Of a stretch of DNA of 64,000 nucleotides, positions 22,664-34,363 are shown in pieces. The DNA is taken from NCBI GenBank assembly GCA_030411725.1, contig MU839841.1, forward strand, positions 930,001 to 994,000, written 5' to 3'. The stretch's first letter is position 1, and each line of letters begins with the position of its first letter. A program made the translations under genes and the position numbers. The notes under the pieces were generated by a model, which made no database searches, had not been told where the DNA came from, and saw nothing but the letters and a program-made list of their open reading frames with translations. The stretch comes from Echria macrotheca (lineage: Eukaryota; Ascomycota; Sordariomycetes; Sordariales; Schizotheciaceae).

Positions 22664-24576
22664 TCACATCCACCGGTAGTAGCGGGCGCAACCAAAGCCA
22701 ATGACGCAAAATCCCACCATGCAGCCCAGAATACCGAAAAACGCTGTCAGATCACTTCCGTCCTTCCACGGCACGTTGACATTCATGCCAAAGAGACCCG
22801 TCACCACGTTGAGTGGCACAATGATGGAAGCGAGCAGCGTGATCTTGCTCAGCACTTTGTTGGTGCTGGTGCCCTGCGAGATGCTCTCGATCGAGATCTG
22901 TGCCAGGTAGTTGCTGTGCGCCCGGGACAGCATCTTCTCGCAGTGGCCGAGGTTCGTCATCATGGTCACAACGTGATCCTGGATGTCGCCCAGGTACAAG
23001 CCAATGTCCATGCGTGGCGTCACCTTGTAGTTCTCGTTGCATCGTTTGGTGAATCCCCGGAGAACATCCGCCTTGCCGCCGAGAAGCCGCATCAGGCCCA
23101 TGACATTCTTGCGCGCCGTTCCGATTTTGCGCAGGAATTGGTGCATATCGTCTGTTCGAGCAATGAATACCTCGTCCTCGATCATGTCCGTATCTTGCTC
23201 AAGCTGCGCAATAACCGGTGCAAAGGAATCAACAATATTGTCACTATACTGCGTTAGCAATGTCCTTCATAAGTCACAAGGAATCCTTACATCAATGCAT
23301 AGCAGACCCAATCGCTGCTCAGCGAAACATGATCCTTGAGCGACGTGATTCGCTTCCTCACCTGAGAGGCATGCGAATTGTTGGCATAGCTGAAGCTCAG
23401 TGTTCCCTCGCGAAAGACAACAACGTAGATGTTGAAGGGCACATATTCCGTCTCTTGAGTGAGCTCGTCGAGCTCTAGATAAAAGGACCGGAAGGAGGCG
23501 AAATAGTACGACGGAAAGAGCTCAATCTTCTCGCGGGACTCCTGCGTGGTTATATCCTCAATGGTCAGAGGGTGAATTCCAAATGCCCTGCAGACAGCGC
23601 GGACTTCCTCCTCCGAGGGCTTGCTCATGTTCAGCCACCAGACGCCATCTGCGTCACCCTTGGGCAGTGAGAAAAGTCCTCGAATGTCCTCGCCGGGCAG
23701 GATGAGTCCCTCGAGGTCGGCCGCATGGATGGTTGACTCCCAGGCAGATGAGAAGAAGCTCACACGGCTCGAGTCCACAGGTTGCGGCTTGGATTGCGCA
23801 ACATTCCCGGGCTGCTCTTCCTCGCTGCTTTGCGTCTTGTCGCAACCAAGGTCCAGCGTGTAAGGTGTCTCTAGGATATCTCCGTCAACGGTCACCATCG
23901 GAGTGGCCGACGCGGCTTCCGCCTGTGGACGGAGATCGGGGAACACATTGACAATCGACGAGCGCCGGGCTGCCTCACGGGCTTCGCTCTCCGCCCTGAT
24001 GAAGTTCTCGAGGTAGTCAAAGTCGATGTGCAGATTGCCATCTCTGCCACCATCCTGGAGGGGGAAGCACACATCCTCCTCAGCCGACTTGTTTGTGGCA
24101 AGGCTGTCACCATCATCAGCAATGGTGTGCGGCTTGCTACGGAAGCTGTGCCGGCTCAGAGCTGAAGCAGTCCGGTGAAGTTCCAATTCCTCGTTCTTAC
24201 GGTCGGGCTTAGCATCGGAGAAAGAGAGCTCACGTTCACGTCGACGAGCTTCGGCGAAGGCTTTGACCGAGTTGGGAGGGGAGGGCGATCGGCTATCCGT
24301 GGACCCTACAGTAGGTCGGCGACTGCGCTTCATGGTAGGGGAACCATCGGCATCATCCTCATCGAGGACTGCTTCTTCGAAGTCGCGAACACGCACACCG
24401 GGGTGATCGTTTGTGGAATTATCGGCATTGACCTGGCGGGAGCCATATAGAGAGTCGAAAGTGCCTCGGCGGGGTCGGTCGGGACGGACGGAGGTCGACT
24501 GGTTGCGGTGATCGTCAAGCTCGGGGACCGGGGTCGAGTAGCCCGAGTTGCCGCCAACATCTTCGTGGTCGGACAT
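22664..24576 (-). CDS. CorA-family Mg2+ transporter, ALR1/MNR2 type
   Basis: Two exons, 24576-23291 and 23243-22664, give 621 residues. The 47-nt intron ends in TATAG; using that AG rather than the one five bases earlier gives the smooth join VCYALIDNIVDSF typical of CorA proteins. The first roughly 290 residues are a low-complexity Ser/Asp/Arg-rich cytosolic tail. The CorA funnel follows, with a long central helix (IEDEVF, LRKIGTARKNVMGL, DVLRGFTKRCNENY), then two C-terminal transmembrane helices with the GMN selectivity signature in GLFGMNVNVPW. Alr1/Alr2 act at the plasma membrane and Mnr2 at the vacuole; the sequence alone does not decide which. The C-terminus stops soon after the second helix. 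Confidence 0.92.
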
Positions 24577-25967
24577 ATTTGCGATCTTGATTGGGATGTT
24601 GACTCTTGGAGTATATTTGTTGCGAGTGTGATAGAGATCTCTGCCTTGAGGAGATGGCCGGGTCTAGAGCCGTGCGAAGGGCGATGAGGCTTTAGCCCAT
24701 ATTGAGTAGAGGTGTGATGTGCAAGCACCAGCGGGAGGCAGCGAACGGCCGGGAGCCGTCCGCAACGAGGTCCTTATTTGTGTTCAACTTTGTGAGGGAG
24801 AGTACAATGCCTCGCCGTCGCAGCACGGGCGCGAGAGCTCAGATTGTCGAGAGTTATAAAAGACCAATTAAGGCGGCTTCTTGTTCACTCCAGAGTAGAC
24901 CCAGATGCCGGGGCCACGGAGTGAAAGGGAGGGGGTGATCGGTTCGCGATAAGGCCCCGCCAACTTGATGGTTTGCTGGTGGATGGGGAGAAACGAGAGG
25001 TAATCGTAGAGGGAGGTGGTCGGAGAAGAACCCAAGACTCTTTTGATCTGGGTGTCAGGTGAATTCGTATTTTATAAGTATTCGAGGGAGAGGTGAGACG
25101 GTGTCTGCGACGCTAATCGGTAGTACGAAGGTCGATAAGGTTGGGGGAAGTGCGACACGAAGCCGGCTGGTGGTAGCAGTGAGGAGAGCGAATTGTTGGC
25201 GGAGACCAAGTTGTGCCCACGCTAATGACGTTCACAAGCAACGCTTGAAAAAAAACGACCCGCAGCGAAATCCGTACGGGGCGCAAAGAAGCCAGGCGCG
25301 GGAGATAGATCAGATGAAATCCCAGAACATCAAGCACAAGCTGGCACAAGGCGGTGTTCCCAAGAAAAACACAGGTCCAATTTTGTGGATGGTGTTGAGG
25401 GAGGAGGGGTCAAAATTTGACAGCGGCCGAGCTCAAAGAAAAAGTTTGGCGACTAGCGCGGGCCCCTGTTAGTCATGGCTACGATGCAACCACGCCCCTG
25501 GGCGGGTATTCGAGGTCTACCTCCGTCCGACGACGACTGACGCCATTCCCCAAGTGGCAATCCCGAGCCCTCCAGAAGGCCGTGGTATGGCCAGGCCGCA
25601 GTGTGGAAAATGGCTCATCGAGTTGCGGACAGGTCCAATGCATCTTACCTCGAAGTTGTCCACCTTAACGCAGTTGTTGGAATTGACATGCAGGTGGGAG
25701 GTCCGCTGCTTCAACTTAGAGAGTAACTAGAGCAGGGGTCGATCGACTCCCCGCTGAAGCTTGGCCGATGCCGCGATGTGGGCCGCCGCCAAGCGAGTCC
25801 GGAGCTATGATTCGCTGGTTCCGCGCCGGCGCTGCTTGAGGACGGTACGTACCAGCGCCGCCTGGACCGCGCTTTCAAAAGCCACGTTGGGATGGACGGT
25901 CCACCAAAGCAGTCGCATCGACAGAGAGCCGCCATTTGTCTTCACAGGACAACCAGCGCACACCACA
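24577..25967. other. Divergent upstream region of Mg2+ transporter and SPC1
   Basis: About 1.4 kb contains the leaders and promoters of two divergent genes. Short open frames near 25059-25472 and 25761-25930 show no family signal. No repeat or RNA gene was recognised. Confidence 0.5.
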
Positions 25968-26375
25968 ATGGCCGACCAGATCCTCGATCAGATTCGCGAC
26001 GTTGTCGAGGGGCAGATTGTTGGTTTTCCTCAATCCACCGGGAGGCGGCCACTAACTGAGCCAGGACTTCGAGGGCCAAAAGCTGGTCGAGTTGATCGTC
26101 AACGTTGCCTTGACTGTCGTAGGGGTAAGCTCTCCTAAGCATTTCTCGGGGTCCGGGCTGATGTCCATTAGGCTGTCGCATTTCTCGTCGGGTACTTTCT
26201 CCAAGATATCAAGCTGGCAGTTTGGATTGGCCTTGGCGGGACCGCTCTCACCTTCGTCGCTGTCGTCCCCCCGTGGCCCTTCTACAATCAACATCCCGTC
26301 AAATGGCTTCCTATCGGTGGTGGTGCGCAGGCGCAACCCATAAATCTTGTTATTGGAGAGAAGACATCAGGGTGA
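25968..26375 (+). CDS. SPC1: Signal peptidase complex subunit Spc1
   Basis: Three exons, 25968-26018, 26065-26124 and 26172-26375, give 104 residues. Splicing yields MADQILDQIRDVVEGQI-DFEGQKLVELI and then two membrane helices (VNVALTVVGAVAFLVGYF and LAVWIGLGGTALTFVAVV) followed by PPWPFYNQHPVKWLP. This is the classic Spc1/SPCS1 layout: both ends cytosolic, two ER-membrane helices. The subunit assists the signal peptidase complex in recognising true signal peptides. The first intron is only 46 nt and uses a weak donor, GTTGGT, with a clear CTAAC branch site. The last 15 or so residues beyond PVKWLP are less conserved; the stop chosen is the first in frame. It is convergent with RBX1, 213 bp apart. 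Confidence 0.92.
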
Positions 26376-26588
26376 TTTGCGGAATATGGGTCCAAGACGG
26401 CACTGGGACAGCCTGCGAGAATGCCCACGGGTAGAAATCAATCAATTATGTTGCTTATTCGCTAACCCCCGGGAACTTCTATCGCGATGTACTTGAACAG
26501 GCGTAACATAGACGCAGCTCGTACCTCGCGAATCAAGTGTGGCTTCCGTGTTCCCAAGACCCGAACCCGTCCTTCCCAGCCATGACAC

Positions 26589-27133
26589 TCATCGGCCATA
26601 CTTCTGGAACTCCCAGTCACGGTTATCTAAGGGGCACACCTGACGGGCCTTCAGCCATCTAGAAATGCAATGGAAGTGGAATGCATGCTGGGTACAAGTT
26701 AGTATATGCACCCGTAAACAGCACTCGGAGAGAACAAGATTAAACTTACATTGCATATACCCCAAGCGACTGTGCATTCCTCACTCGTAGCGGATGCTTG
26801 ATTTGCCTGACACTCTATGCCTATACATTCGAGAATTAGTACAGATTTCTCCCAAGAGGGCGGGTATTGCCGGCACGCACAGAGATCCATAATGTGGTTT
26901 CGGCAGATGGCGCAATTGTCGACGACGATATCCCAGGCCCAGAGAGCCACAGCATTCCACTGGTGGATGTAATTAGCAGGCGCCCTAAACCAGATATTGT
27001 TGCGAAGACGATATACCTTCTTGACCTCGAAGCGCTTCTTGCCCTCGCCTTTGCTGTCACCCTCGGCAGCGTTGCCCTTCTTCCTGCTCACGGGGGCAGG
27101 CGCTGGCGCGTCGGTCATGTCGACATCCGCCAT
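26589..27133 (-). CDS. HRT1: RING-box protein Rbx1/Hrt1 (SCF ubiquitin ligase)
   Basis: Four exons, 27133-27017, 26959-26881, 26820-26750 and 26687-26589, give 121 residues. The variable acidic/Lys-rich N-terminus ends FEVKK and is followed by WNAVALWAWDIVVDNCAIC, the cullin-binding strand and first zinc ligands. The RING-H2 continues through DLCIECQAN, CTVAWGICNHAFHFHC and the end CPLDNRDWEFQKYGR. Every junction restores the conserved sequence. Rbx1 is the catalytic RING subunit of cullin-RING ligases; it recruits the E2 and promotes cullin neddylation. The first intron (57 nt) is a multiple of three with no stop, so retention would insert 19 residues before the RING. SKP1, another SCF core subunit, lies about 7 kb away. 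Confidence 0.96.
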
Positions 27134-27982
27134 TTTGATGACTGGTGCAGAGCCTAGAAAGGTTCGTAGCGGTGAGGTCGTGTGAGAACGATCGGTTGTC
27201 GTGGGAAAACTGGTCTAGAGTCGGAAAGAAAGGAAGAGGCGACTGGTGGTCGAGGAAAGCTGGAGTGCACTGCACCAGGCAGCATGCCTAGTCAGCTTCT
27301 GGACGTTTTATGAGGAGCTGCATCGAACACTTACCAGCACAAAGGTTCTCTCGGGTTCCAAGGGCCCAGCCTAAAAGTGTGAGAGTATTAAACCGTTGTC
27401 CCAATAATCACCAGAGTGGCGGCAGCTTGGCCAGGTCTGTTGCTCTGCTTGCGAGTTGGAGTGGGTGGTTGAAGGCAGGCAGCCCCGCCATGTGCCGCGA
27501 TAGGCCGTTATTTGCGATATCAGCATATCGGCCCCAGCCCCACTGAGGCCTGCAATGGAATGGCCGGGATCAGGCAATCGCACAGGGCGGCAGCCCACCC
27601 TTTAAGCGGGGAGGGCCCCGTAGCGCGCCAGCAGGAGTCCATCGTCATTCTCTTCTCCTCCAACGCGCAGCCAAATACAAAACAAACAAAAATAGAAGGC
27701 CGAACCAATATGCACATCACAGGCACGTCGAGCTACAGTATTTCACAGTCGATTAATCTTATTCAGCCTTGCACTGCAGGGACTCCCGCCTTGCCCAACC
27801 TTGCCGCCCTGCGCTGGTCAGGCTCGAGTTGTCGCAACTCACCACCCCACCCCGCGATCCCCTCGCCATAGTCCTCAGCAAGCTAAACCAGGCAGGCGAC
27901 AAACAGGAAGCAGCTAGCCACTTGGAACTGTCTTAACCTGCATCGTAAAACCGGGCTGCACCTCCAGCCATCCCCGTCCGCC
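27134..27982. other. Divergent upstream region RBX1 / decapping activator
   Basis: About 850 bp between start codons of two divergent genes. Nothing beyond short non-conserved frames is seen. Confidence 0.5.
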
Positions 27983-29290
27983 ATGGAGTTACCCCGACAG
28001 AACGTCCCCAATCCCCCTCGAGGCACACCGAACCGACGCCGAGGGAACCGTACCTCATTGAACTCACCCGCGCGGAGGACATATGCGTCGGAGAACGACA
28101 TGGCCGAAGCTTCTTTTCCTCTCGTCTCGGGGGGAGAGAGTCCGTTGACGCCCCAGAAGTCGGCCTCCAACAGCCCGGGCCAGGGTTCCCAACCCAACCA
28201 CAAGGCGAAATCTCGGTCCGGAAACAAGTCACGCTCCAAGCAGGTCACAACATCTCCTGCTCCGCCCAAACAGGGCCGTTACACACCTCCGCAGACAGCC
28301 GCATCCAAAGCCGCAGCGGCAACTGCCTTTGCTGGCGCAACGTTCCATGCCTCCCCGGCCCCTGCTTCACTTCCCATCCCGAGCTTTCTCAAAGCACTCG
28401 ATTCCCCAGGTCTCAAGGACACCGGCGCAAAGTCTGAGGAGCCATCGCCTCCCGCCTCCGACCCGGAAGCGCCAACACCACAGCCGCGCCCATTGATTTC
28501 CAACCTGGCCAGAGAAGAGTCCCCTCTCGATATCTTCTTCCGCGCAGATCGCGCTGAGAAGGAACGTGCTCGACGGGCAAGCTCGGCCAACATTTTGGCC
28601 CCGAACCCTGGTCCCTTCTCCCCTCCGGTACAGCCCGCATCGCCCCAGGAGCCTAGGACGCTTCCAAACGGTCTTGGGGCGTATCGTCGGAGACCCACTG
28701 TCCAGCGCAACTCTTCGACCGGTATCTCGGCAAGCGAGCTGGATGGCACACCGGGGAGGGCTATTTTGCCTGCATTCTCTACGCCGTATCAGGAGCGGAT
28801 CAGGGCAGCCGGCCGCTCTACGGAAAAAGCAGTCCAGCCCCCGCCGCAAGACGTCCAGCTGTCACAGAAGCAGCAGGCGTCTCCACACGAGGATATGAGC
28901 GAACGGTTAAAGAGGTTTCTTGCTATTCCAACAAACCCAAGCCAGAACCAGAACCCACAGGCCGGGGCGAATCCGGCGCCAGCGAACTCATACCAGGGGT
29001 GGTCCGCACAAGGTCCGCATCACATCCCTCCCTCGTCTAGTCAACCCCCGACTGCGGGACGGGGCCGGGAAGAGCTGCAACAGATGGCGGACTACATTCG
29101 GCAGGCACCGGTTTTGCCCCCTACCGCAAACCAGGGCAGGCCGGCGATGGGGCCGCAATATCACCCTCCCCCGGCCAAGCCGACGCAGGAAGAGCTTCAT
29201 CAGATGGAGGACAGCCTCCGGCGGGCGCTGAAGATCGGCCCGCGATCAAATGGCGGGGGAGCCCATCCGAATAATTTTCAAAGCTCCTAG
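27983..29290 (+). CDS. EDC1/PNRC-like mRNA decapping activator
   Basis: A single exon of 435 residues, low in complexity and rich in Pro, Ser, Gln and Arg, so probably mostly disordered. The diagnostic element is at about residues 117-136, FAGATFHASPAPASLPIPSF. This is the fungal form of the PNRC/Edc1 short linear motif, whose LPxPxF core binds the EVH1 domain of Dcp1 and stimulates Dcp2 decapping. Upstream are basic stretches (RRRGNR, KAKSRSGNKSRSK) that could bind RNA. The C-terminus carries two related helices, REELQQMADYIRQA and QEELHQMEDSLRRA, both following Pro-rich linkers. Start choice: first ATG in frame, giving the usual MELPRQ-type beginning. The motif is what I see; the decapping role is family knowledge. 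Confidence 0.75.
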   Translation: MELPRQNVPNPPRGTPNRRRGNRTSLNSPARRTYASENDMAEASFPLVSGGESPLTPQKSASNSPGQGSQPNHKAKSRSGNKSRSKQVTTSPAPPKQGRYTPPQTAASKAAAATAFAGATFHASPAPASLPIPSFLKALDSPGLKDTGAKSEEPSPPASDPEAPTPQPRPLISNLAREESPLDIFFRADRAEKERARRASSANILAPNPGPFSPPVQPASPQEPRTLPNGLGAYRRRPTVQRNSSTGISASELDGTPGRAILPAFSTPYQERIRAAGRSTEKAVQPPPQDVQLSQKQQASPHEDMSERLKRFLAIPTNPSQNQNPQAGANPAPANSYQGWSAQGPHHIPPSSSQPPTAGRGREELQQMADYIRQAPVLPPTANQGRPAMGPQYHPPPAKPTQEELHQMEDSLRRALKIGPRSNGGGAHPNNFQSS

Positions 29291-31090
29291 CCCTGTCGTT
29301 TCTTCGACTGCTACCCGTCGATGACATGATAGGCCACGATATATGGAGAAACTCTGTATGGGAACTTGGGCACATCTCTGTCGATTTCCTCATCTCATTT
29401 GTTGGCGTTATCCGTTTTCCTTTGTCGAGATGCTGGTTCAGCGTGTTTGGGTTTCTGTAGTGTTTGCGATGTGGCATATTTTTTTTGGCAACGGCAGACG
29501 GATGCTGTCATCACCATAAGCGGACCGGCGTTTTCCACCGTGCATTTTCTTGGGGGAGCGAATGACTCATCACGGCCTGATGTCGACGGGTTGTTCTAGC
29601 GGCGATGTCTTTCGTATCGGCGGGTGGATGGCTATTCCCTTTCAGCGCTCGGCAAACTCGCGGAGATGGGCGTTCCCCTAGTCTTGGGTTGGTTGGTGGG
29701 TTCTCGACTTTTTATCTCTCGGGGAACCCCAGCGGCGGGATGGTCTTTTGTGTTTGGGTTCATCTTTTCTTTTCGATTCAACATCTGGTATGAGTATTGG
29801 TCCATTTGACTGCTGCATCAACGAAGAAAAAAGAGACACGGCAGATGGGGACTTTCTGGTTTGATACCCTTACCGGTTTGGTTGGTTCGGAGTTTGGGGA
29901 TCCCAGATGAATCGAGGACGAGGATGATGACGGGTGAAGGAGGTTGGTCGTTGTTTTTGGTAGTCGGTATGGCGGATTTTTCTTCTTCTCGCTCTTCATC
30001 GACGGCGGAAGGGTCTTTTTTACCTGGAGCGGGCGTTTACGGCCTAGGACTGATACTCGTTCGCAGTGGATGGGTATTCCAATTATTAGCGCTCCTTCTT
30101 GGAGGTGGGACTAAAGAAGAGAAGAGAAGAAAGGATGTGGTTATTAGAAAGGGAAGATGCATGGTTAGAGAAGGGGGGGAAGGAGAAGGGGGAAGGGGAG
30201 AAAAAGGGGGTGGAGGGGAAACTTACACAAGCACACTTATTTTTGGATGGAGAACATGTATCGTCGTGTCTGGCTGGCACTGTATTGCTTATACATAGAT
30301 GACATAGTTTCGGAATGTCAACGAGCCAGATTTTCTCCAGTCATTTGTTGTTGCTCCTGGACATGCCTTGTATGTGTGTTGTCCTGGCAGAAATTAATAG
30401 CTAAATAGCTAGATAGGAACTCGGAGCGCATGCGCACCGAGGATTAGATAGCAGGCACTCACGTGCTATAACTACCTAGAAGAGGGACCGCTTACCCCCT
30501 TGAGGGGTGGAAGCCTTCGGCTTCTTACGGCCTAAGACAAATAATAATAGATACCAGCCGAGACCAAGTTGAGCATATCGCGAGATGTTTTGAACAGGGG
30601 AGGGGAGGGGGTGCGATAAACAACAGTACAATGATTGGAAGCCCGCTCACCAGGTCCCATTTCATAGGTACCCAGCACCTCTCAACATCCGATCATCCTC
30701 CATTTTTCTTCCGTTCAGATCCAGTCTTACTGACATGTGTCGTAGCTCAGGCAGGCAGGGAGTTGGGGATAATCTCAAATCACAAACACATCGCAAGACA
30801 TCAAAACAGACAAGCAACACAAGCGTCAGAAAATCCGATCGTTCCCATTTATCCTCCTCCTCCTCTTCTTCCTCCCCCCATGCCACAGCAACCGAAGCCG
30901 GATATCTCTAAAATCTCCTCTCTAGAAAACCTGCCTGCCGCTCCCCGACCCGACCCATTTATGTGAAGAAACGCAAAAAATCAAGCCAAAATTCCTCCCA
31001 TTTTAACCATCCCACCCCCCTTTAGGTATCCGCTTGATCTGCTATAAAAAGAAAGAGATAACGCTAGGTGGAGAATTTGTCCCATAATTA
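29291..31090. other. 1.8-kb convergent intergenic region with dispersed repeat
   Basis: This lies between the 3' ends of the decapping activator and SMP3. It includes repeat copy A (30427-30548), a purine-rich tract around 30165-30212 on the plus strand, and T-rich and CCTCCT-rich stretches. No coding gene is supported. Confidence 0.6.
30427..30548 (+). repeat. Dispersed repeat copy A (possible solo-LTR or small element)
   Basis: This sequence recurs at 48966-49092 in the same orientation. Shared blocks include GCATGCG-ACCGAGGATTA, GTGCTATAAC, AGAAGAGGGACCGCTTA, AGGGGTGGAAGCC and AGACAAATAAT. It contains three adjacent hairpins: GCAC-TCAC-GTGC, CCCC-TTGA-GGGG and GAAGCC-TTC-GGCTTC. Copy A lacks a 4-bp AATT present in copy B. 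No coding potential. The element type is unknown; an LTR remnant is my leading guess because copy B has TG...CA ends. Confidence 0.8.
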
Positions 31091-32939
31091 TCATGGACAA
31101 CTCTTGGTCACCCTCCATATCGCCAACCCCCTCCTGCCCACCACCCGCGCAAGGGTATTCCACACGCCATCCTCTGCAAAGTCCAAATCATCCAGATTCA
31201 GGTGGCGCCTATACCGCCAGACCTCGCGAAATCGTAGGCCCTCCAACCCCTTATTCGACAGGAAGGAATCGAGCCAGGCGGCGCTGAGCGGCGCCACAAG
31301 ATACGTCCCGTTGCGTTCGCGGAGGTACTCGTTGCTGCGGCGGTCGGCGGGCGTGTCGCACGTCGCGAGCGGCGTCAGGAGTTCGTCAAAGAGCTGGGGG
31401 CCCGGCATGCCCATGACGTCGCGCGTGCGGAGGACCTCGTTCTTGCCGTTGAGCAGCCAGATGGGTGGCATATATGTCTTCCACCAGATGGCCTGCGTCG
31501 CGTCGGGCTGCTTGCTCATAAACACCTGGGCCGGCACGATGCCGCCTTGGTGGTAGACGCCCATCAGTGTGCCGAGGGCGAGGTTGAAGACGATCCAGGA
31601 GGCGACAAAGGCGCGCAGGAGCGAGTCTCGCTTCGGGAGTCGGACGGACGAGAGGATTAGTGGTATCGTAGGAAGGAGGAAGCGGGCCTCCTGGTGCTGG
31701 AAGATGGATAGCACAAAAATGCCCGAGATGGCCGAGTATAGCCGGAGTGATATGTACGGCTGCGTGAGTAGGAGGAGCGCTGCGGGCCCCAGCAGCTGGG
31801 GAAGATTAACCAGCAGGTGCTGGTACCATGGATGTAGGCCGTGTTGGGCGAGATTAGATGGCTGCAGGTTGTACAGGAGATTATTCAGGGGTGTAAATAT
31901 GGGGTGCAGCACCAGGTCTGACCACGAGATCGAATGCGGCGTATAAAAGGCTGTGTCGAGGGCGATGGCAAGGATGGTCGTGAAGAGTCCGGCCATTACC
32001 AGAAACAAAAATGACCAAAGGCTTCAAGTTTGTTAGTACCCATAGCAGAGTTCAGGGGTAGGGGCTCCTACTTTTTAGTATAGTAGGGCAATAAACGAAG
32101 CCCGGGTATCAAGAGGAAGGCAGGAAAGGTGATCCTGTTAAAGACTCCAAAAACTGCGACGAAGCCGAGGACTGTCGACGCGAGAAACGAGCTCCGTTGC
32201 TGCATCATCCTGTCAACTCCCATCCATCCCGACGCCAGTATTTCCGGGCAACCTACCGGGCTCGCAACGATGCGCTCAATAAGCACCAGGCACCACGCGA
32301 CTATCAACGTCTCGACCGAATTCGAAAATGTATGGGTTTGGTAGGTCCAGGTGACGTAGGACGACGCGACCAGCAGGACGGCAACTCGTCGGTGTCGCGT
32401 CGACGGTACCAGCTCATAGATGGCCCAGTCCTCCAGGACGAAGCTTATGATGAACATAAGCACCCGCAAGGTCCAGAACACGGCGACGGGCGGTATCTCG
32501 CCGTCGTTCCCGTTGCCTATCCACAGCCATCGCAACAGGAGCATCGGCAGTCCGTAGACGGGCCATAGCGGGAAGACGCTTCGGATGGGGTGCTCGATGG
32601 TGAACTCCCATGTGTGTCGGACGGGATAGCTGAAGATTTGGCCTGGATCGCACTCGAGTTAGTGGTCATGTTGAGGCTAACCATGCCCGGCTGGCAGAAG
32701 AGACGTCGCATGCAGCAGCCCAAGCGCGACGCCTCCTGCTGCAAGACATGGTGCATCGCGCGACCGGGGGCGACCGGTTCGGAAGATCCGGACAGTCGGG
32801 ACAGCAAGAACAGAGAAAGTGGAAACACACCAGCGATGACCTCGGGGCCTTGGAAGTTCTCGTCGGGGTGAAGGTAGCTTGGCGACAAGGCGAACCAGAG
32901 CCGGACCAGGACCAGAAACAGGTATGTTCTCCGCCACAT
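31091..32939 (-). CDS. SMP3: GPI mannosyltransferase 4 (Smp3)
   Basis: Three exons, 32939-32831, 32642-32072 and 32021-31091, give 536 residues. Exon 1 encodes the first helix and the GT22 hallmark HPDENFQGPEVIAG, with acidic catalytic-type residues in the first luminal loop. Exon 2 continues GQIFSYPVRHTWEFTIEHPIRS. The C-terminal half has many membrane helices and the family signature FQHQEARFLLPT. The enzyme adds the fourth, side-branch mannose to GPI precursors in the ER lumen and is essential in fungi. Intron 1 is long (188 nt) with an ACTAAC branch site; intron 2 is 50 nt with a TACTAAC box. Without correct splicing, the HPDENF exon would be lost. Confidence 0.94.
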
Positions 32940-34363
32940 GGTGAAGTTACCTCGCGAAGTGCCACGGCGACATTTGCTCGCAGATAGAATGCGCGCTTCC
33001 GAGACGCGTCCAGGATCGGGAGCGCATCACCAAAGATGCAGGAGCCCGAGAAGAAGGGGAGAGAGAGAGCTTCGAAGAGGAGGTGTGGCACAACCCAGAA
33101 AAGAACGGAGGCGAAGACGAGCAGAAAAAAAAGGAAACAAATCAAATTGATCAGCTCATGATCCGGATCAAGTGGAATGGGAGATGAGGGCAACCAGGTC
33201 TGCGGAGCTCTGGTCCAAAAGACCACATGGCCGGCGACAATTCTCGTGCCAAAACGACCAAGTGTTTGCAACGACCGACAGGGGGGCGCGTGTCCACGCT
33301 AAGTGGCCGTGTGCTGTCGCCTTCCTGCGGGCATCCCGTGCCTGCAGCACTGGTTGGCTGGACTGACTAAACCGACGCTTGCACTTCTCCAACATGTTCG
33401 AGGCTACGATATAACTACCGGAAGCGCCTGTGTTCCTTGCTAGTAGTAGGTATCCAGCTTTCGCGCTTTGGCTTTGCATCGCGCGGAATCCGGCAGTTTC
33501 GGGTGTTCGTGGCGTCGAATGGAGCTGCTGGAAGCGGAAGCTTTCTGGAATCCATCGCTACGCATCGCTGTGCTGCATCCGGACCCATGCTCCACAACAC
33601 TATCGATAAGTGATACTTGCGAACAAAACAGGCCAACGTCATGTTGGTGGTGCAATGGTTCGTGCTGGGCGCAGACTACAACAGCGTCTAGGACCCCGTA
33701 GGCCCCATCAGCAGGCCAACCGTGGGAAGCGCTTTACACTTTCAGGCTTGACAAACCTTACTGACTTTCCAGTTGTGTTAAAACCGGCCGACAACTAAAA
33801 TTATTCATCCTAACAACATCAACGCTGGCATCAAACTTGCGCAGGCCCTCTGCACGAGCACAACCTCCGCTCTCCAACCCGTCTTCTTGTTTCGGCCGGT
33901 TCTCCCATAGCCCAGCTTGCCACAGTATATAGCCTTAAAAAAACCAAATTTAACAAAGGTTAGCTTAGGTAAAGACGCTTACCCCAGACCGCATTCGCCG
34001 GCTCTAGGCATCAGGGCCCTGTGGTCCGTGCATCTGGAGGTGGGGTTCCGCTTTTCTCGAGGCAACCACAGCGGCCAGCGGCGCCAGGGAAGCCACCAAC
34101 ATCAACCGTCCCAAAGCTTGCCGCACCTAGGAGTCACCGACTCAAACTTAGCATCGGCAAACTCTACCTTCCTCTCTAGTTGTTGACGCCCTCTGCCCGC
34201 AGGACGCACTGATCTCCCTCCACATCCGGCCTATATAAAGTTTGTTCCCCAGTCTCTCTCTCCCACTCTTCGAACAAGAATCAAACACCCCGCATCCGAC
34301 CACCGCACATCTTCTGCCATCATCGCCTCAGCTGCTTAGACATCACAACCACACACAGCAGTC
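32940..34363. other. Divergent upstream region SMP3 / SKP1
   Basis: About 1.4 kb between two start codons. The SKP1-proximal end carries a TATA box (separate entry) and C/T-rich leader sequence. Around 33930-33990 there is a short AT-rich stretch of unknown origin. No gene is recognised. Confidence 0.5.
34231..34240 (+). promoter_or_regulatory. TATA box upstream of SKP1
   Basis: CTATATAAAG lies about 125 bp before the SKP1 start codon and is followed by a CT-rich stretch (CCCAGTCTCTCTCTCCCAC) that suits a fungal transcription start. This spacing fits a core promoter. Confidence 0.55.
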
